A stretch of DNA of 64,000 bases from Kibdelosporangium persicum (GTDB taxonomy: Bacteria; Actinomycetota; Actinomycetes; Mycobacteriales; Pseudonocardiaceae), in NCBI RefSeq assembly GCF_013280595.1, contig NZ_JAAATY010000016.1, forward strand, positions 146,327-210,326, written 5' to 3'. A program made the translations under genes and the position numbers. The notes beneath the pieces were generated by a model that saw nothing but the letters and a program-made list of their open reading frames with translations, made no database searches and was not told the origin of the DNA. Of this stretch, positions 25,254 to 34,341 are shown piece after piece. Position 1 is the stretch's first letter. Each line of letters opens with the position of its first letter.

Positions 25254-26693
25254 ATGGCAGACAACGAGGAGCAGCCCAAACCGGCCAACCCGGCCGACGA
25301 TCTCGTCACGACCAGTCACACGATCGGTGACCTGGCGTACACGGCGACCGCGGGCCGGGTGGTCCTGCGCCGGGAGGTGCTCACCGACGGCAAGTTCGAC
25401 GGACACCTGGCCAAGGCCGAGGTCTTCCTGACCAGTTACATCCTGGACGGCGCCGACCCGGCCACGCGGCCGGTGACGTTCGCGTTCAACGGCGGCCCCG
25501 GGTCGTCGAGCGTGTGGCTGCATCTCGGTCTGTTCGGCCCGCGGCGGGTTCTCGCCGGAGACGCCGGCGACATCGCCAAGCCGCCGTACGAACTGGTCGA
25601 CAACGCCGAGACGCTGCTCAAACACAGCGATCTCGTGTTCATCGACCCGGTGTCGACCGGCTACTCGCGGGCCACGAAGGGCGAGAAGCCGGACGAGTTC
25701 CACGGTTTCACCGCGGACATCGAGTCCGTGGGCGAGATCATCCGGCTCTGGGCGTCGCGCAACGAGCGTTGGCTGTCGCCGAAGTTCCTCGCGGGCGAGT
25801 CGTACGGGACGCTGCGCGCGGCCGGTCTCGCCGAGCACCTGCAGTCGCGGCACGGCATGTACCTCAACGGGATCATGCTGATCTCGTCCGTGCTCGACTT
25901 CGCCACGATCCACTTCACCGAAGGCAACGACCTGCCTTACGTGTTGTTCCTGCCGACGTACGCGGCGATCGCGCACTACCACGGCCTGCACGGCGACCGC
26001 CCGCTCGACGAGGTGCTCGCCGAGGCGGAGGAGTTCGCCAGCCGTGACTACCCTTGGGCCCTGTCCCAGGGTGCCCGGTTACCCGATCGCCAGTCCATTG
26101 TAGACAAGGTCGCGAGCCTGACCGGGCTCAAGCCGGACTTCGTCGACCGGGTGAACCTCCGGGTCGAACACGTCCGGTTCTACACGGAGGTGCTGCGCGA
26201 CCGTCGCCGTGTCACCGGACGGCTGGACGCCCGATTCCTGGGCTGGGACAACGACTACGGCCGTGAACTGATGAGCGAGGACCCGTCGTACACGGCGATC
26301 CTCGGCCCGTACACCGCCGCGCTGAACCACTACATCCGCGCGGAGTTGGAGTACGCCAACGACTTGCCGTACGAGATCCTCACCGGCAACGTGCACCCGT
26401 GGTCGTTCAAGGAGTTCGAGAACGCGTCGGTCACCGTCGCCGACAAGCTCTCCGCGGCGATGCGCGCCAACCACAACCTCAAGGTGCACGTGGCTTCCGG
26501 CTACCTCGACGGCGCCACACCGTACTACGCCGCCGAACACGTCTTGGCGCACTTGACCATTCCGGACGAGCTGCGCGGCAACATCGAGACGAAGTACTAC
26601 CCCGCCGGGCACATGATGTACGTCCACGAGCCCAGCCGGCTGCAGCAGTCCGAAGACCTCGCGGCCTTCATCCGCTCCGCCGCCAACCGCTGA
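25254..26693 (+). CDS. Serine carboxypeptidase-like peptidase (family S10)
   Basis: 479 residues. Catalytic Ser183 in AGESYGT, Asp in VASGYLDGATPY and His in PAGHMMYVH, with the substrate-binding NGGPGSSS at 79-86, define family S10. There is no signal peptide, so unlike the secreted fungal or vacuolar enzymes it should work in the cytoplasm, plausibly trimming imported peptides. Codon 276 is TTA (26079-26081), a rare leucine codon in this GC-rich genome. It is divergent from the glycosylase gene and ends just before palindromic element copy 2. Confidence 0.9.
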   Translation: MADNEEQPKPANPADDLVTTSHTIGDLAYTATAGRVVLRREVLTDGKFDGHLAKAEVFLTSYILDGADPATRPVTFAFNGGPGSSSVWLHLGLFGPRRVLAGDAGDIAKPPYELVDNAETLLKHSDLVFIDPVSTGYSRATKGEKPDEFHGFTADIESVGEIIRLWASRNERWLSPKFLAGESYGTLRAAGLAEHLQSRHGMYLNGIMLISSVLDFATIHFTEGNDLPYVLFLPTYAAIAHYHGLHGDRPLDEVLAEAEEFASRDYPWALSQGARLPDRQSIVDKVASLTGLKPDFVDRVNLRVEHVRFYTEVLRDRRRVTGRLDARFLGWDNDYGRELMSEDPSYTAILGPYTAALNHYIRAELEYANDLPYEILTGNVHPWSFKEFENASVTVADKLSAAMRANHNLKVHVASGYLDGATPYYAAEHVLAHLTIPDELRGNIETKYYPAGHMMYVHEPSRLQQSEDLAAFIRSAANR

Positions 26694-26699
26694 AAAACC

Positions 26700-26747
26700 C
26701 CTCGTGAGTGGTTATCGGTGTTCTAACCCTGATAACCACTCACGAGG
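26700..26747. repeat. 48-bp palindromic element, copy 2 (inverted orientation)
   Basis: Arms CCTCGTGAGTGGTTATC and GATAACCACTCACGAGG are perfectly complementary (17 bp), and the centre GGTGTTCTAACCCT is the reverse complement of that in the other copies. It lies between convergent genes (stops at 26693 and 26757) and is the only spacer, so it probably ends both transcripts. Confidence 0.92.
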
Positions 26748-26756
26748 GGGGTGGGG

Positions 26757-28460
26757 TTACTTGAGGAACTTCTGGCCGGCTACGACTGCCTGGTAGGCGT
26801 CGATCTGGCCGTGGCCGTAGAAGCCGTTGAACTCCAGGTCGCCCTCACACGTGGCCGTCCAGTCGGCCGGACGCTGCTCGTCGAGGTAGTCGACCGTGCG
26901 CGGAGTCGGACACGGAGTCGCCGTGGCGGTGCCCTCCAGGACACGCTCCACCTTGTCCGGGTCCAGGTTCGCGTCGCCACCGCGGAACTTGCCGTAGGTG
27001 CTGATGATCAGGGCCGCGACACCGGTCGCGTGCGGGGCGGCCATCGAGGTGCCCTGCAGCGGACGGTAGTACGCGCCCGGCCGGTCCAGCTTGATCACGC
27101 CGACGGCCGCGCCATCGGGGGTGACGTTGCCCGCCGCGTCCACGAAGCCCTCAGCGACCAGCACGTTCTGCGGGTACGTGGACAGGATCATGTTGTCCAG
27201 GCTGTTGTACCAGGGCGTACCGAAGTAGTCCCGGCGGTAGCCACCCGGCGCGGACACCGAGATCTGCTCAAGACCGTAGGTCGAGAAGTCGGACTTGGCA
27301 CCGGACGGGCCGTACGACGAGACGTTGAGGACGTGCGGGCCCTCGGACGGCATCGACTGGCAGGTCGCGTTGTCGATGGTGCGTTCGTGCTCGGTGCCCA
27401 GCGGGAAGTCCGGGCTCGTCGTGTCCGGCAGCGGCTTGCCCGCGTCGGTGTGGTCGTTGCCGTAGGCCGAGATCAGCGTGACGCCCTTGCGGTGGGCGTA
27501 ACGCAGGGCCCGCGTCACAGCCGTCTTGATGGTCCGCTGCTGCGCCTGCTGCTCCGGCGTGTCAGCCGGGTTGTTGTCGCAGTTGTACAGCCACGGGTCC
27601 ACGTAGAACGACATGTTGACCACGTCGATGCCGTTGTCGGCGGCGTAGGTCAGGGCGTTGACGGTCGGCTGCAGGAAGAAGAAACCGTAGTCCTGCCCGG
27701 CCCGGAGGTTCACAATGGACACTCCAGGCGCGACACCCGACAGGCCGAAGCCGTTGGCCGCCGCGGCCACGATGCCGGCCACGTGCGTGCCGTGACCGCC
27801 GTGGTCCACATCGGCCGGGTCCACGCAGCCGCGGTACTCACAAGGACCGTCGATCTCGTTGCCGAGCTCGTCGAACGGGATGTCCTTGGTGAAGTTGCGC
27901 GACAGCTTCCGGTCGAAGTTCGGCGCGATGTCCGGGTGGGACGCGTCCACACCGGTGTCGATGATGCCGACCTTGACACGCTTGTCACCGGTCGTCTTGT
28001 CCCGCGCCAGGTCCGCGCGGATCGACTTCAGTCCCCACAGTTGCTCGTCCAGCGGGTCGAGGCCGACCGGCGTGGCGGCCTGGTTCTGCGCCTTGTTGCC
28101 GTTGCCGCGGTCCTTCTCGACGTCGGCGTCCTTGCGCTTCTTCTTGCCCGCCTCCGGCGAGTGGCCGATCGACTGCACCTTGGCGGCGGACAACACCGAG
28201 CCGCTGCGGGCCAGCCGCTCGGTGAACCCGTTCGCGGGCGCCTTGGCGGTCAGCAGGCCGACCGCGTCGTTGCGCTCGAGAACCGTGCCACCGGCGGCCT
28301 TCACCGCCTGCTCGACCGACGCGGCCGAGGCACCGTCCTTGGCCAGCACGTTGAACTCGACCGGCGCGCCGGACAGTTCCGGCTGCGCCGCGACGGTCGG
28401 CGCGGCGACCAGCGTCACCAGCAACGGCAGCGCCGAGAGGGCGATCGTCGTTTTTCTCAT
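26757..28460 (-). CDS. Secreted S8 subtilisin-like protease, second of a tandem pair
   Basis: 567 residues. A signal peptide ends near VAAQPE (about 25) and an I9-like pro-region follows to about 135. Triad residues are Asp168 in IIDTGVD, His223 in [10 protein letters not shown] and Ser472 in GTSMAAPHATG, with Asn335 in SAYGND as oxyanion residue. A Cys pair (GPCEYRGC) lies near the His. The ATG overlaps the stop of the upstream paralogue (28457-28460), which itself is coupled to oppF. It probably liberates peptides outside the cell for the Opp importer. It ends at palindrome copy 2. Confidence 0.93.
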   Translation of the reverse strand: MRKTTIALSALPLLVTLVAAPTVAAQPELSGAPVEFNVLAKDGASAASVEQAVKAAGGTVLERNDAVGLLTAKAPANGFTERLARSGSVLSAAKVQSIGHSPEAGKKKRKDADVEKDRGNGNKAQNQAATPVGLDPLDEQLWGLKSIRADLARDKTTGDKRVKVGIIDTGVDASHPDIAPNFDRKLSRNFTKDIPFDELGNEIDGPCEYRGCVDPADVDHGGHGTHVAGIVAAAANGFGLSGVAPGVSIVNLRAGQDYGFFFLQPTVNALTYAADNGIDVVNMSFYVDPWLYNCDNNPADTPEQQAQQRTIKTAVTRALRYAHRKGVTLISAYGNDHTDAGKPLPDTTSPDFPLGTEHERTIDNATCQSMPSEGPHVLNVSSYGPSGAKSDFSTYGLEQISVSAPGGYRRDYFGTPWYNSLDNMILSTYPQNVLVAEGFVDAAGNVTPDGAAVGVIKLDRPGAYYRPLQGTSMAAPHATGVAALIISTYGKFRGGDANLDPDKVERVLEGTATATPCPTPRTVDYLDEQRPADWTATCEGDLEFNGFYGHGQIDAYQAVVAGQKFLK

Positions 28461-30217
28461 AGGAAGTCTGCTCCACTCACCACTGCCTGCAAGGCGTCAA
28501 CCTGGCCGGCGCCGTAGAAACCGTTGAACTCCGGACCGCCGAGGCACGTCGCGGTGTACGTCTCGTTCTGGTCCGGGTAATCCAAGACCCGCGGGGTCGG
28601 GCACGGGGTCTTGGTCGCGGTGCCCTGCAGCACCCGCTCGACCCGGTCGGGGTTCAGCAGGACACCACCGCGGGCGTCGTAGCTGCCGAACTTGCTCACG
28701 ATGAGGGCCGCGACACCGGCGGCGTGCGGCGACGCCATCGAAGTGCCCTGCAGCCAACGGTAGTACGCGGGCGTGCCGTCCGGCTTGACCTCCTTCATGA
28801 CCTTCAGCGCGGCACCAGCCGGGGTGATGTTCCCGGCGGCGTCGATGTGGCCGTTGGCGAACGCCACGTTGCGCGGGTACGCGGACAGGATGTTGTTCTC
28901 CCGCGTGTTGTACCAAGGCGTGCCGTAGTAGTCACGGATGTAGCCACCCGGGGCCGACACCGAGATCTGCTCGGTGCCCCAGTTCGAGTAGTCGGCCTTC
29001 ATGCCGGACGGGCCGTACGAGGCGACACCCACCGTGTGCGGGCCCTCGATCGGCATCGACAGGCAGTCGGCGTTGTCGATGGTGCGGTCGTGCTGGGTGC
29101 CCACCGGGTAGTTCGGGCTGCTGGCGTCCGGCTGCGGGGCGCCGAGGTCGGAGTGCTGGTTGCCCAGCGACACGACCTGGGTCACGCCCTTGCGGTACGC
29201 GTAGTCCAGCGCACGGCTGACCGCGGTCTTGATGGTCCGCTGTTGCGCCTGCTGCTCCGGGGTGTCGGCCGGGTTGCTGCCGCAGTTGTACAGCCACGGG
29301 TCGACGTAGAACGACATGTTGACCACGTCGAGCCCGGCGTCACCGGAGTACGTGATCGCGTTGACCACCGGCTGCAGGAAGAAGTAGCCGGAGTCCTGCG
29401 CGCCCCGGATGTTCACAATGGACACGCCAGGGGCCACACCGGACAGGCCGAAGCCGTCCGCGGCGGCCGCGACGGTGCCGGCGACGTGCGTGCCGTGCCC
29501 GTTGTCGTCCCAGTCGGACGGGTCGACGCAGCCACGGAACTCACAGGGACCGTCGACTTCCTGCCCCAGTTCGTCGACCGGGATGTCCTTGGCGAAGTTG
29601 CGCGACAGCGCGCGGTCGAAGTTCGGCGCGATGTCCGGGTGCTTGCCGTCCACACCGGTGTCCAGGATGCCGACCTTGACCCGCTTGTCGCCGATGGTGT
29701 GGTCACGCGCCAGGTCGGCGCGGATCGACGTCAGGCCCCAGAGGTTGCTGTCCAGCGGGTCCATGCCCACCGACTGCGCGGCGGCGCGGGACTGGGCCTT
29801 GTTCTGCTTGGCCTCGGCCGCCTTCTGCAGGGCCGGGCTGAGCGACGGAGCCGTGCCCGCGTCCTGCGTCTCGACGTCCGGCTTCGGCGCGGCCTTGGTC
29901 TTCGGCGCCTGGCCGACGGCACGGCTGCGGGCCGCCGCCGTCACTCCCTGTGCCTTGCTGACACGCTCGGTGAAACCCTGCTCCGGTGCGGTGACCGTGA
30001 TCAGACCGACCACGGCGTTGCGCCCGACGACCTGGCCCCCAGCGGCCCGCGCGGCCGCCTCGATGGTCTCGACGCTCACGCCGGGTGCGGCGAGCACGGT
30101 GTAGTCGACGCTCTTGCCTTGCAGCCTCGGTAACGCCGACGCGGTCGGCGCCGTGACGGCGGTCAGTGTGGCGAACAGCGGCAATGCCGCTATCGCCAAC
30201 ACGGTTCTGCGTCTCAC
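28457..30217 (-). CDS. Secreted S8 subtilisin-like protease, first of a tandem pair
   Basis: 586 residues from the GTG at 30217, chosen because GGGAGA precedes it and because it overlaps the oppF stop (GTGA). An Arg-rich start [14 protein letters not shown] is a signal peptide, ending near ASALPR. The pro-region carries an Ala/Lys/Gln-rich linker (residues about 105-150). Triad motifs are [20 protein letters not shown] and [13 protein letters not shown]. It is about 60 percent similar to the next gene by eye, including the GPCEFRGC cysteine pair, so the two arose by tandem duplication. Confidence 0.93.
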   Translation of the reverse strand: MRRRTVLAIAALPLFATLTAVTAPTASALPRLQGKSVDYTVLAAPGVSVETIEAAARAAGGQVVGRNAVVGLITVTAPEQGFTERVSKAQGVTAAARSRAVGQAPKTKAAPKPDVETQDAGTAPSLSPALQKAAEAKQNKAQSRAAAQSVGMDPLDSNLWGLTSIRADLARDHTIGDKRVKVGILDTGVDGKHPDIAPNFDRALSRNFAKDIPVDELGQEVDGPCEFRGCVDPSDWDDNGHGTHVAGTVAAAADGFGLSGVAPGVSIVNIRGAQDSGYFFLQPVVNAITYSGDAGLDVVNMSFYVDPWLYNCGSNPADTPEQQAQQRTIKTAVSRALDYAYRKGVTQVVSLGNQHSDLGAPQPDASSPNYPVGTQHDRTIDNADCLSMPIEGPHTVGVASYGPSGMKADYSNWGTEQISVSAPGGYIRDYYGTPWYNTRENNILSAYPRNVAFANGHIDAAGNITPAGAALKVMKEVKPDGTPAYYRWLQGTSMASPHAAGVAALIVSKFGSYDARGGVLLNPDRVERVLQGTATKTPCPTPRVLDYPDQNETYTATCLGGPEFNGFYGAGQVDALQAVVSGADFL

Positions 30218-31230
30218 GAATTCTCCCTTTCTGCCCCTACAACAACATGCGCCTCGGCGAAATGACAGGCGCTCGGGTGCCCCGCCACCCGGGTGATGAG
30301 TTCCGGCTCCTCCTCTGCGCAGACATCCTGCGCCTTCCAGCACCTCGTACGGAACCGACATCCGGAGGGTGGATCCACCGGACTCGGCACATCTCCGGTC
30401 AGCCGGATCACTTCCCGCCGTCCGCGCAGCGCCGGATCGGGCACGGGAACGGCGGAAAGCAGTGCCTGGGTGTACGGATGGGACGGCTGACCGTAAATTT
30501 CGTCCGCCGTCCCGATTTCGACAACCTTCCCCAGATACATCACCGCGACCCGGTCGGAAAGGTGCCTGACCACCGACAGGTCGTGCGCGATGAACACATA
30601 GGACAGGCCGAGGTCGCGCTGCAGTTCGCCGAGCAGGTTCATCACCTGGGCCTGGATCGACACGTCCAATGCGGACACCGGCTCGTCACAGATGACGACC
30701 TTCGGCCGCAGCGCGAGCGCGCGGGCGATGCCGATGCGCTGCCGCTGACCGCCGGAGAACTGGTGCGGATAGCGGTTGATGTGCTCGGGATTCAGCCCGA
30801 CGACGTCGAGCAGGTCCCTGACCTTGCCCTCCCGGGAGCCTTTCGGCGCGACTTCCGGGTGGATTTCGAACGGCTCCCCGATGATGTCGCCGACTGTCAT
30901 GCGGGGATTGAGCGACGTGTACGGATCCTGTAACACGATTTGAACATCCCGCCGCAGCCGCCGCAGGTCGTTGCCGCGCAGTGCGAACATGTCCCTGCCT
31001 TCGAACAACGCCGTCCCGCCTGTCGGTGGTTCCAGGCGGATGAGCACCTGGGCCAGTGTCGACTTCCCGCAGCCGGATTCGCCGACGATGCCGAGAGTCT
31101 CTCCCTTTCGCAGGTCGAAGGAAACCCCGTCGACCGCTTTCACGTGCCCGATCGTGCGCTTGAACAGCACACCGACCCGCACCGGGAAGTGCTTGACCAG
31201 GTCCCGGACCTGGAGAATCGGCTCGTTCAC
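30214..31230 (-). CDS. oppF: Oligopeptide ABC transporter ATPase OppF
   Basis: 338 residues. Walker [11 protein letters not shown]-loop [13 protein letters not shown], signature [15 protein letters not shown], Walker [15 protein letters not shown] and the C-terminal oligopeptide domain with [14 protein letters not shown] (Cys cluster) are all present. It powers peptide import with OppD. The GTG start overlaps the oppD stop and its own stop overlaps the start of the first subtilase, which is an unusual coupling of import ATPase and secreted protease. Confidence 0.94.
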   Translation of the reverse strand: MNEPILQVRDLVKHFPVRVGVLFKRTIGHVKAVDGVSFDLRKGETLGIVGESGCGKSTLAQVLIRLEPPTGGTALFEGRDMFALRGNDLRRLRRDVQIVLQDPYTSLNPRMTVGDIIGEPFEIHPEVAPKGSREGKVRDLLDVVGLNPEHINRYPHQFSGGQRQRIGIARALALRPKVVICDEPVSALDVSIQAQVMNLLGELQRDLGLSYVFIAHDLSVVRHLSDRVAVMYLGKVVEIGTADEIYGQPSHPYTQALLSAVPVPDPALRGRREVIRLTGDVPSPVDPPSGCRFRTRCWKAQDVCAEEEPELITRVAGHPSACHFAEAHVVVGAERENS

Positions 31231-32321
31231 GCATCCCCCCTGCTCAAGCCTCGTGAGTGTTTATCAGGGTTAGAACCCGGATAACCACTCACGAGCATTT
31301 CGTGGGCGAAGTGGCAGGCGGAGTGCCGGTCGCCCGGCAGGGGGTGGAAGTCCGGGACCTCCTGGTGGCAGCGGTCGACCGCCCGGGGACAGCGCGGGTG
31401 GAACGGACAGCCCGGCGGGATACGGGTCAGGCTGGGCGGCAGGCCCTTGATCGCCTTCAGGTCCTGGCCCTTCAGGTCCAGCCGGGGCAGCGACTGCAGC
31501 AGCGCCTCGGTGTACGGGTGCGCCGGACCGCGGAACAACGCGTACACGTCCGCCTGTTCGACGATCCGGCCCGCGTACATCACCGCGATCCGGTCCGCGA
31601 CCTCGGCCACCACGCCGAGATCGTGGGTGATCAGGATCAGGCCCATGTCACGTTCCCGCTGGATGTCCCGCAGCAGGTCCATGATCTGCGCCTGCACGGT
31701 GACGTCCAGCGCGGTGGTCGGTTCGTCGGCTATCAGCAGTTCCGGGTCCAGCGCCAGCGACATCGCGATCATCGCGCGCTGCCGCATACCACCGGAGAAC
31801 TCGTGCGGGTAGCTGCGTACGCGCTGTTTGGCGTGCGGAATCCGCACCAGGTCCAGCAGGTCGATGGCGCCCTTGCGGGCTTCGGCCCTGGACAGCCCGC
31901 GCCGGACCCGCAACTGCTCGGCGATCTGGAAGCCCACGGTGAACACCGGGTTCAGCGCGGACAACGCGTCCTGGAAGATCATCGCGATGCCCTCGCCGCG
32001 GACCTGCATCCGCCGCGCCGGTTTGGCCGAGAGCAGGTCCTCGCCGTGAAACAGGACCTCACCGCCGAGCACCACCGCGGGCGGCATGTCGAGGATGCCC
32101 ATGATGGTCTGCGCGGTGACGCTCTTGCCCGACCCGGATTCGCCGAGCACGGCCAGCGTCTCGCCGGCGTCGACGTGGTACGACACGCCGTTGAGCACCT
32201 TGGCGACGCCGTCGTTGGTCCGGAACTCCACCCGCAGGTCCTTCACCGCGAGCAACGGCACGGTGTCCGCCGCCGGTTCGGCGACGAACTCCCCCCGCTC
32301 CCCGTCGTACACTGTGGACAC
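31227..32321 (-). CDS. oppD: Oligopeptide ABC transporter ATPase OppD, with repeat-derived C-terminus
   Basis: 364 residues. Walker [11 protein letters not shown], signature [13 protein letters not shown], Walker [15 protein letters not shown] and the Opp C-terminal domain [14 protein letters not shown] are intact. The normal family end is near [11 protein letters not shown]. Here it is followed by [18 protein letters not shown] encoded by a 48-bp palindromic element read in frame, then SRGDA and a stop that still overlaps the oppF GTG. The insertion has therefore kept both the frame and the translational coupling. Confidence 0.94.
   Translation of the reverse strand: MSTVYDGERGEFVAEPAADTVPLLAVKDLRVEFRTNDGVAKVLNGVSYHVDAGETLAVLGESGSGKSVTAQTIMGILDMPPAVVLGGEVLFHGEDLLSAKPARRMQVRGEGIAMIFQDALSALNPVFTVGFQIAEQLRVRRGLSRAEARKGAIDLLDLVRIPHAKQRVRSYPHEFSGGMRQRAMIAMSLALDPELLIADEPTTALDVTVQAQIMDLLRDIQRERDMGLILITHDLGVVAEVADRIAVMYAGRIVEQADVYALFRGPAHPYTEALLQSLPRLDLKGQDLKAIKGLPPSLTRIPPGCPFHPRCPRAVDRCHQEVPDFHPLPGDRHSACHFAHEMLVSGYPGSNPDKHSRGLSRGDA
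31249..31296. repeat. 48-bp palindromic element, copy 3 (in-frame inside oppD)
   Basis: CCTCGTGAGTGTTTATC ... GATAACCACTCACGAG with the central GGGTTAGAACCCG. It is read on the minus strand as [16 protein letters not shown] at the OppD C-terminus. The final GG of the right arm is replaced by CA. This is the only copy fully inside a coding sequence. Confidence 0.92.
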
Positions 32322-32330
32322 TCGCGACTC

Positions 32331-33305
32331 CTACCGTGACTTCGGGTCCAGGGCGTCACGCACCGCGTCGCCGAGCATGACGAAGGCCAGCACGGTGATC
32401 GTCACCAGGCCGGCCGGGAACAGCAGCTCGTGCGGCGAGGTCTGCACGTAGTCCTTGCCGTCGTTGATCATCACGCCCCACGACACGACCGGCGGCCGGA
32501 CACCGATCCCCAGGTACGCCAGGGTCGCTTCGACGGCGATGAACGCGCCGAGCGCGATCGTGGCGTACACCAGCACGGGCGCGACGGTGTTGGGCAACAT
32601 GTGCCGGAAGATGATCCGCCGGGTGCTCGCGCCGAGCGCCCGTGCCGCTTTGACGTAGTCCAGCTGCTTGGCCACGATCGTCGCCGACCGCATGATCCGC
32701 ATGGACACCGGCCAGGACAGCACGCTGATCGACAGGATCACCTGGATCAGGACGGCCGTGCCGCTCGGTTCCGAGCCGGGCGGGTTGAACGTGGTGAGGA
32801 TGACGATCGCGCCGAGCACGAACGGCAGCCCCGCGAAGACGTCGCCGAAGCGGGAGATGAACGCGTCGGTCAGCCGGCCGTAGAACCCGGCGATGATGCC
32901 CATCACCGAGCCGATCAGCACGGTCAGCAGCGTCGCGAAGAAGCCGACGAGCAACGTGGCCCTGGCGCCGTGCACCGCTCGTGCCCAGATGTCGTAGCCC
33001 TGGAACGAATAGCCGAACCACGCCGAGGCGGACGGCGGCTGGCTGGCGAAGTCCAGGTTGTTGTAGTCCGCCGGCCGTGCGGTGAACAGGCTCGGGAACG
33101 CCGCCATCAGCACGACGACCAGGATGATCACCGCGGAGATGGCGAACATCGGCTTGCGGCGCAACTGGTGCCACGCGTCGCCCCACAGGCTGCGGGGTTT
33201 GCGTTGCCGCTCATCGCTTTGCGTCGTCGCCAGGTCGGCGACCTCGGCACTGGCGAAACTCTCCAGCGCCGGCCCGCCCCCTCCGACGGAACCTGGGTCA
33301 GTCAT
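32331..33305 (-). CDS. oppC: Oligopeptide ABC transporter permease OppC
   Basis: 324 residues. A cytosolic N-terminal tail of about 50 residues, one helix, an external loop, then the BPD_transp_1 core with five helices. The ATPase-contact EAA loop is seen at KAARALGASTRRIIFRHMLPN. It forms the membrane channel with OppB. The start lies eight bases inside oppB, and nine bases separate its stop from oppD. Confidence 0.93.
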   Translation of the reverse strand: MTDPGSVGGGGPALESFASAEVADLATTQSDERQRKPRSLWGDAWHQLRRKPMFAISAVIILVVVLMAAFPSLFTARPADYNNLDFASQPPSASAWFGYSFQGYDIWARAVHGARATLLVGFFATLLTVLIGSVMGIIAGFYGRLTDAFISRFGDVFAGLPFVLGAIVILTTFNPPGSEPSGTAVLIQVILSISVLSWPVSMRIMRSATIVAKQLDYVKAARALGASTRRIIFRHMLPNTVAPVLVYATIALGAFIAVEATLAYLGIGVRPPVVSWGVMINDGKDYVQTSPHELLFPAGLVTITVLAFVMLGDAVRDALDPKSR

Positions 33306-34224
33306 AGCGGATCCTCGGGTCGAGAACGGCGTACAACAGGTCCACGATCAGGCTCATCAGCAGGTACACCAGCACCAGCAGGGTCACGATGGTGGTCACC
33401 ATGACGCCTTCCTTCTCCGCGATGTTGCGGAAGATCAGCCCGCCGATACCGTTGATGTTGAACACGCCCTCGGTCACGATCGCGCCGCCCATCAGCGAAC
33501 CGAGGTCGGTGCCGAGGAACGTGACCACCGGGATGGCCGAGTTGCGCAACAGGTGCACGAACACCACGCGACGGCCCGGCTGGCCCTTGGCGATCGCCGT
33601 ACGGACGTAGTCCGCGTGCTTGTTCTCGGTGATGCTGGTACGCGTCAGCCTTGTCACGTAAGCCATCGAGATGCTGCCGAGGACGAACCCCGGCACGATC
33701 AGCTCACCCCACGTGGCCTGCGCGGACACCGTCGGATCGATGATCCCCCACTCCACGCCGAGCAGGATCTGCAGCACCGAGCCGGTGACGAAGGTCGGCA
33801 GCGAGATCAGGAACAGCGTCGAGACCAGCACCAGGTTGTCCAGGTAGCCCCGGCCGCGGATGCCGGTCACGACACCGGCGACCACGCCGATGACGATCTG
33901 GATCAGCAGGGCCACGATCGCCAGCCGGACGGTGATCGGTGCGGAGTTCAGCAGCTGCTCCGAAATGGACACTCCGCTGAACGTCTCGCCGAGGTTGCCG
34001 GTGAGGACCTTGCCCAGGTAGGTGAAGTACTGCACGACCAGCGGATCGTTCAACCCGTAGCGTTCGGTCATCAGCGACACGAACGTGTCCGGGCACTGCC
34101 GTTCACCGCACTTGCCCGCGAACGGGTCACCGGGCACCGCCCACACCAGCGTGTAGACGATGAACGTGGTGCCAAGGAAGACCGGGACGAACTGGAGCAG
34201 CCGCCGCAGCAGGTAGCGACCCAT
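33298..34224 (-). CDS. oppB: Oligopeptide ABC transporter permease OppB
   Basis: 308 residues from the ATG at 34224, preceded by GGGAGG at five bases. The N-terminal MGRYLLRRLLQFVPVFLGTT is the OppB start, followed by a long external loop with the CGERQCPD cysteine pair and a transport core. The EAA-type loop is YVRTAIAKGQPGRRVVFVHLLRN. It forms the peptide channel with OppC. Confidence 0.93.
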   Translation of the reverse strand: MGRYLLRRLLQFVPVFLGTTFIVYTLVWAVPGDPFAGKCGERQCPDTFVSLMTERYGLNDPLVVQYFTYLGKVLTGNLGETFSGVSISEQLLNSAPITVRLAIVALLIQIVIGVVAGVVTGIRGRGYLDNLVLVSTLFLISLPTFVTGSVLQILLGVEWGIIDPTVSAQATWGELIVPGFVLGSISMAYVTRLTRTSITENKHADYVRTAIAKGQPGRRVVFVHLLRNSAIPVVTFLGTDLGSLMGGAIVTEGVFNINGIGGLIFRNIAEKEGVMVTTIVTLLVLVYLLMSLIVDLLYAVLDPRIRYD

Positions 34225-34239
34225 CACGCCTCCCTGAAG

Positions 34240-34276
34240 AGATCGACACCGGAGAGATCGACCCGAAAAGATCGAC
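34240..34276. repeat. Short tandem repeat between oppA and oppB
   Basis: Three copies of AGATCGAC starting at 34240, 34255 and 34269, spaced 15 and 14 bases, in the 117-base gap after oppA. Function unknown; it may set the lower expression of the permease and ATPase genes relative to the binding protein, or be neutral slippage. Confidence 0.6.
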
Positions 34277-34341
34277 ACCGAACAGACCACCAGGCCGGAT
34301 CTCTGGTGTGCCACGAGACCCGGCCCGGGTGTGCGGATCGG

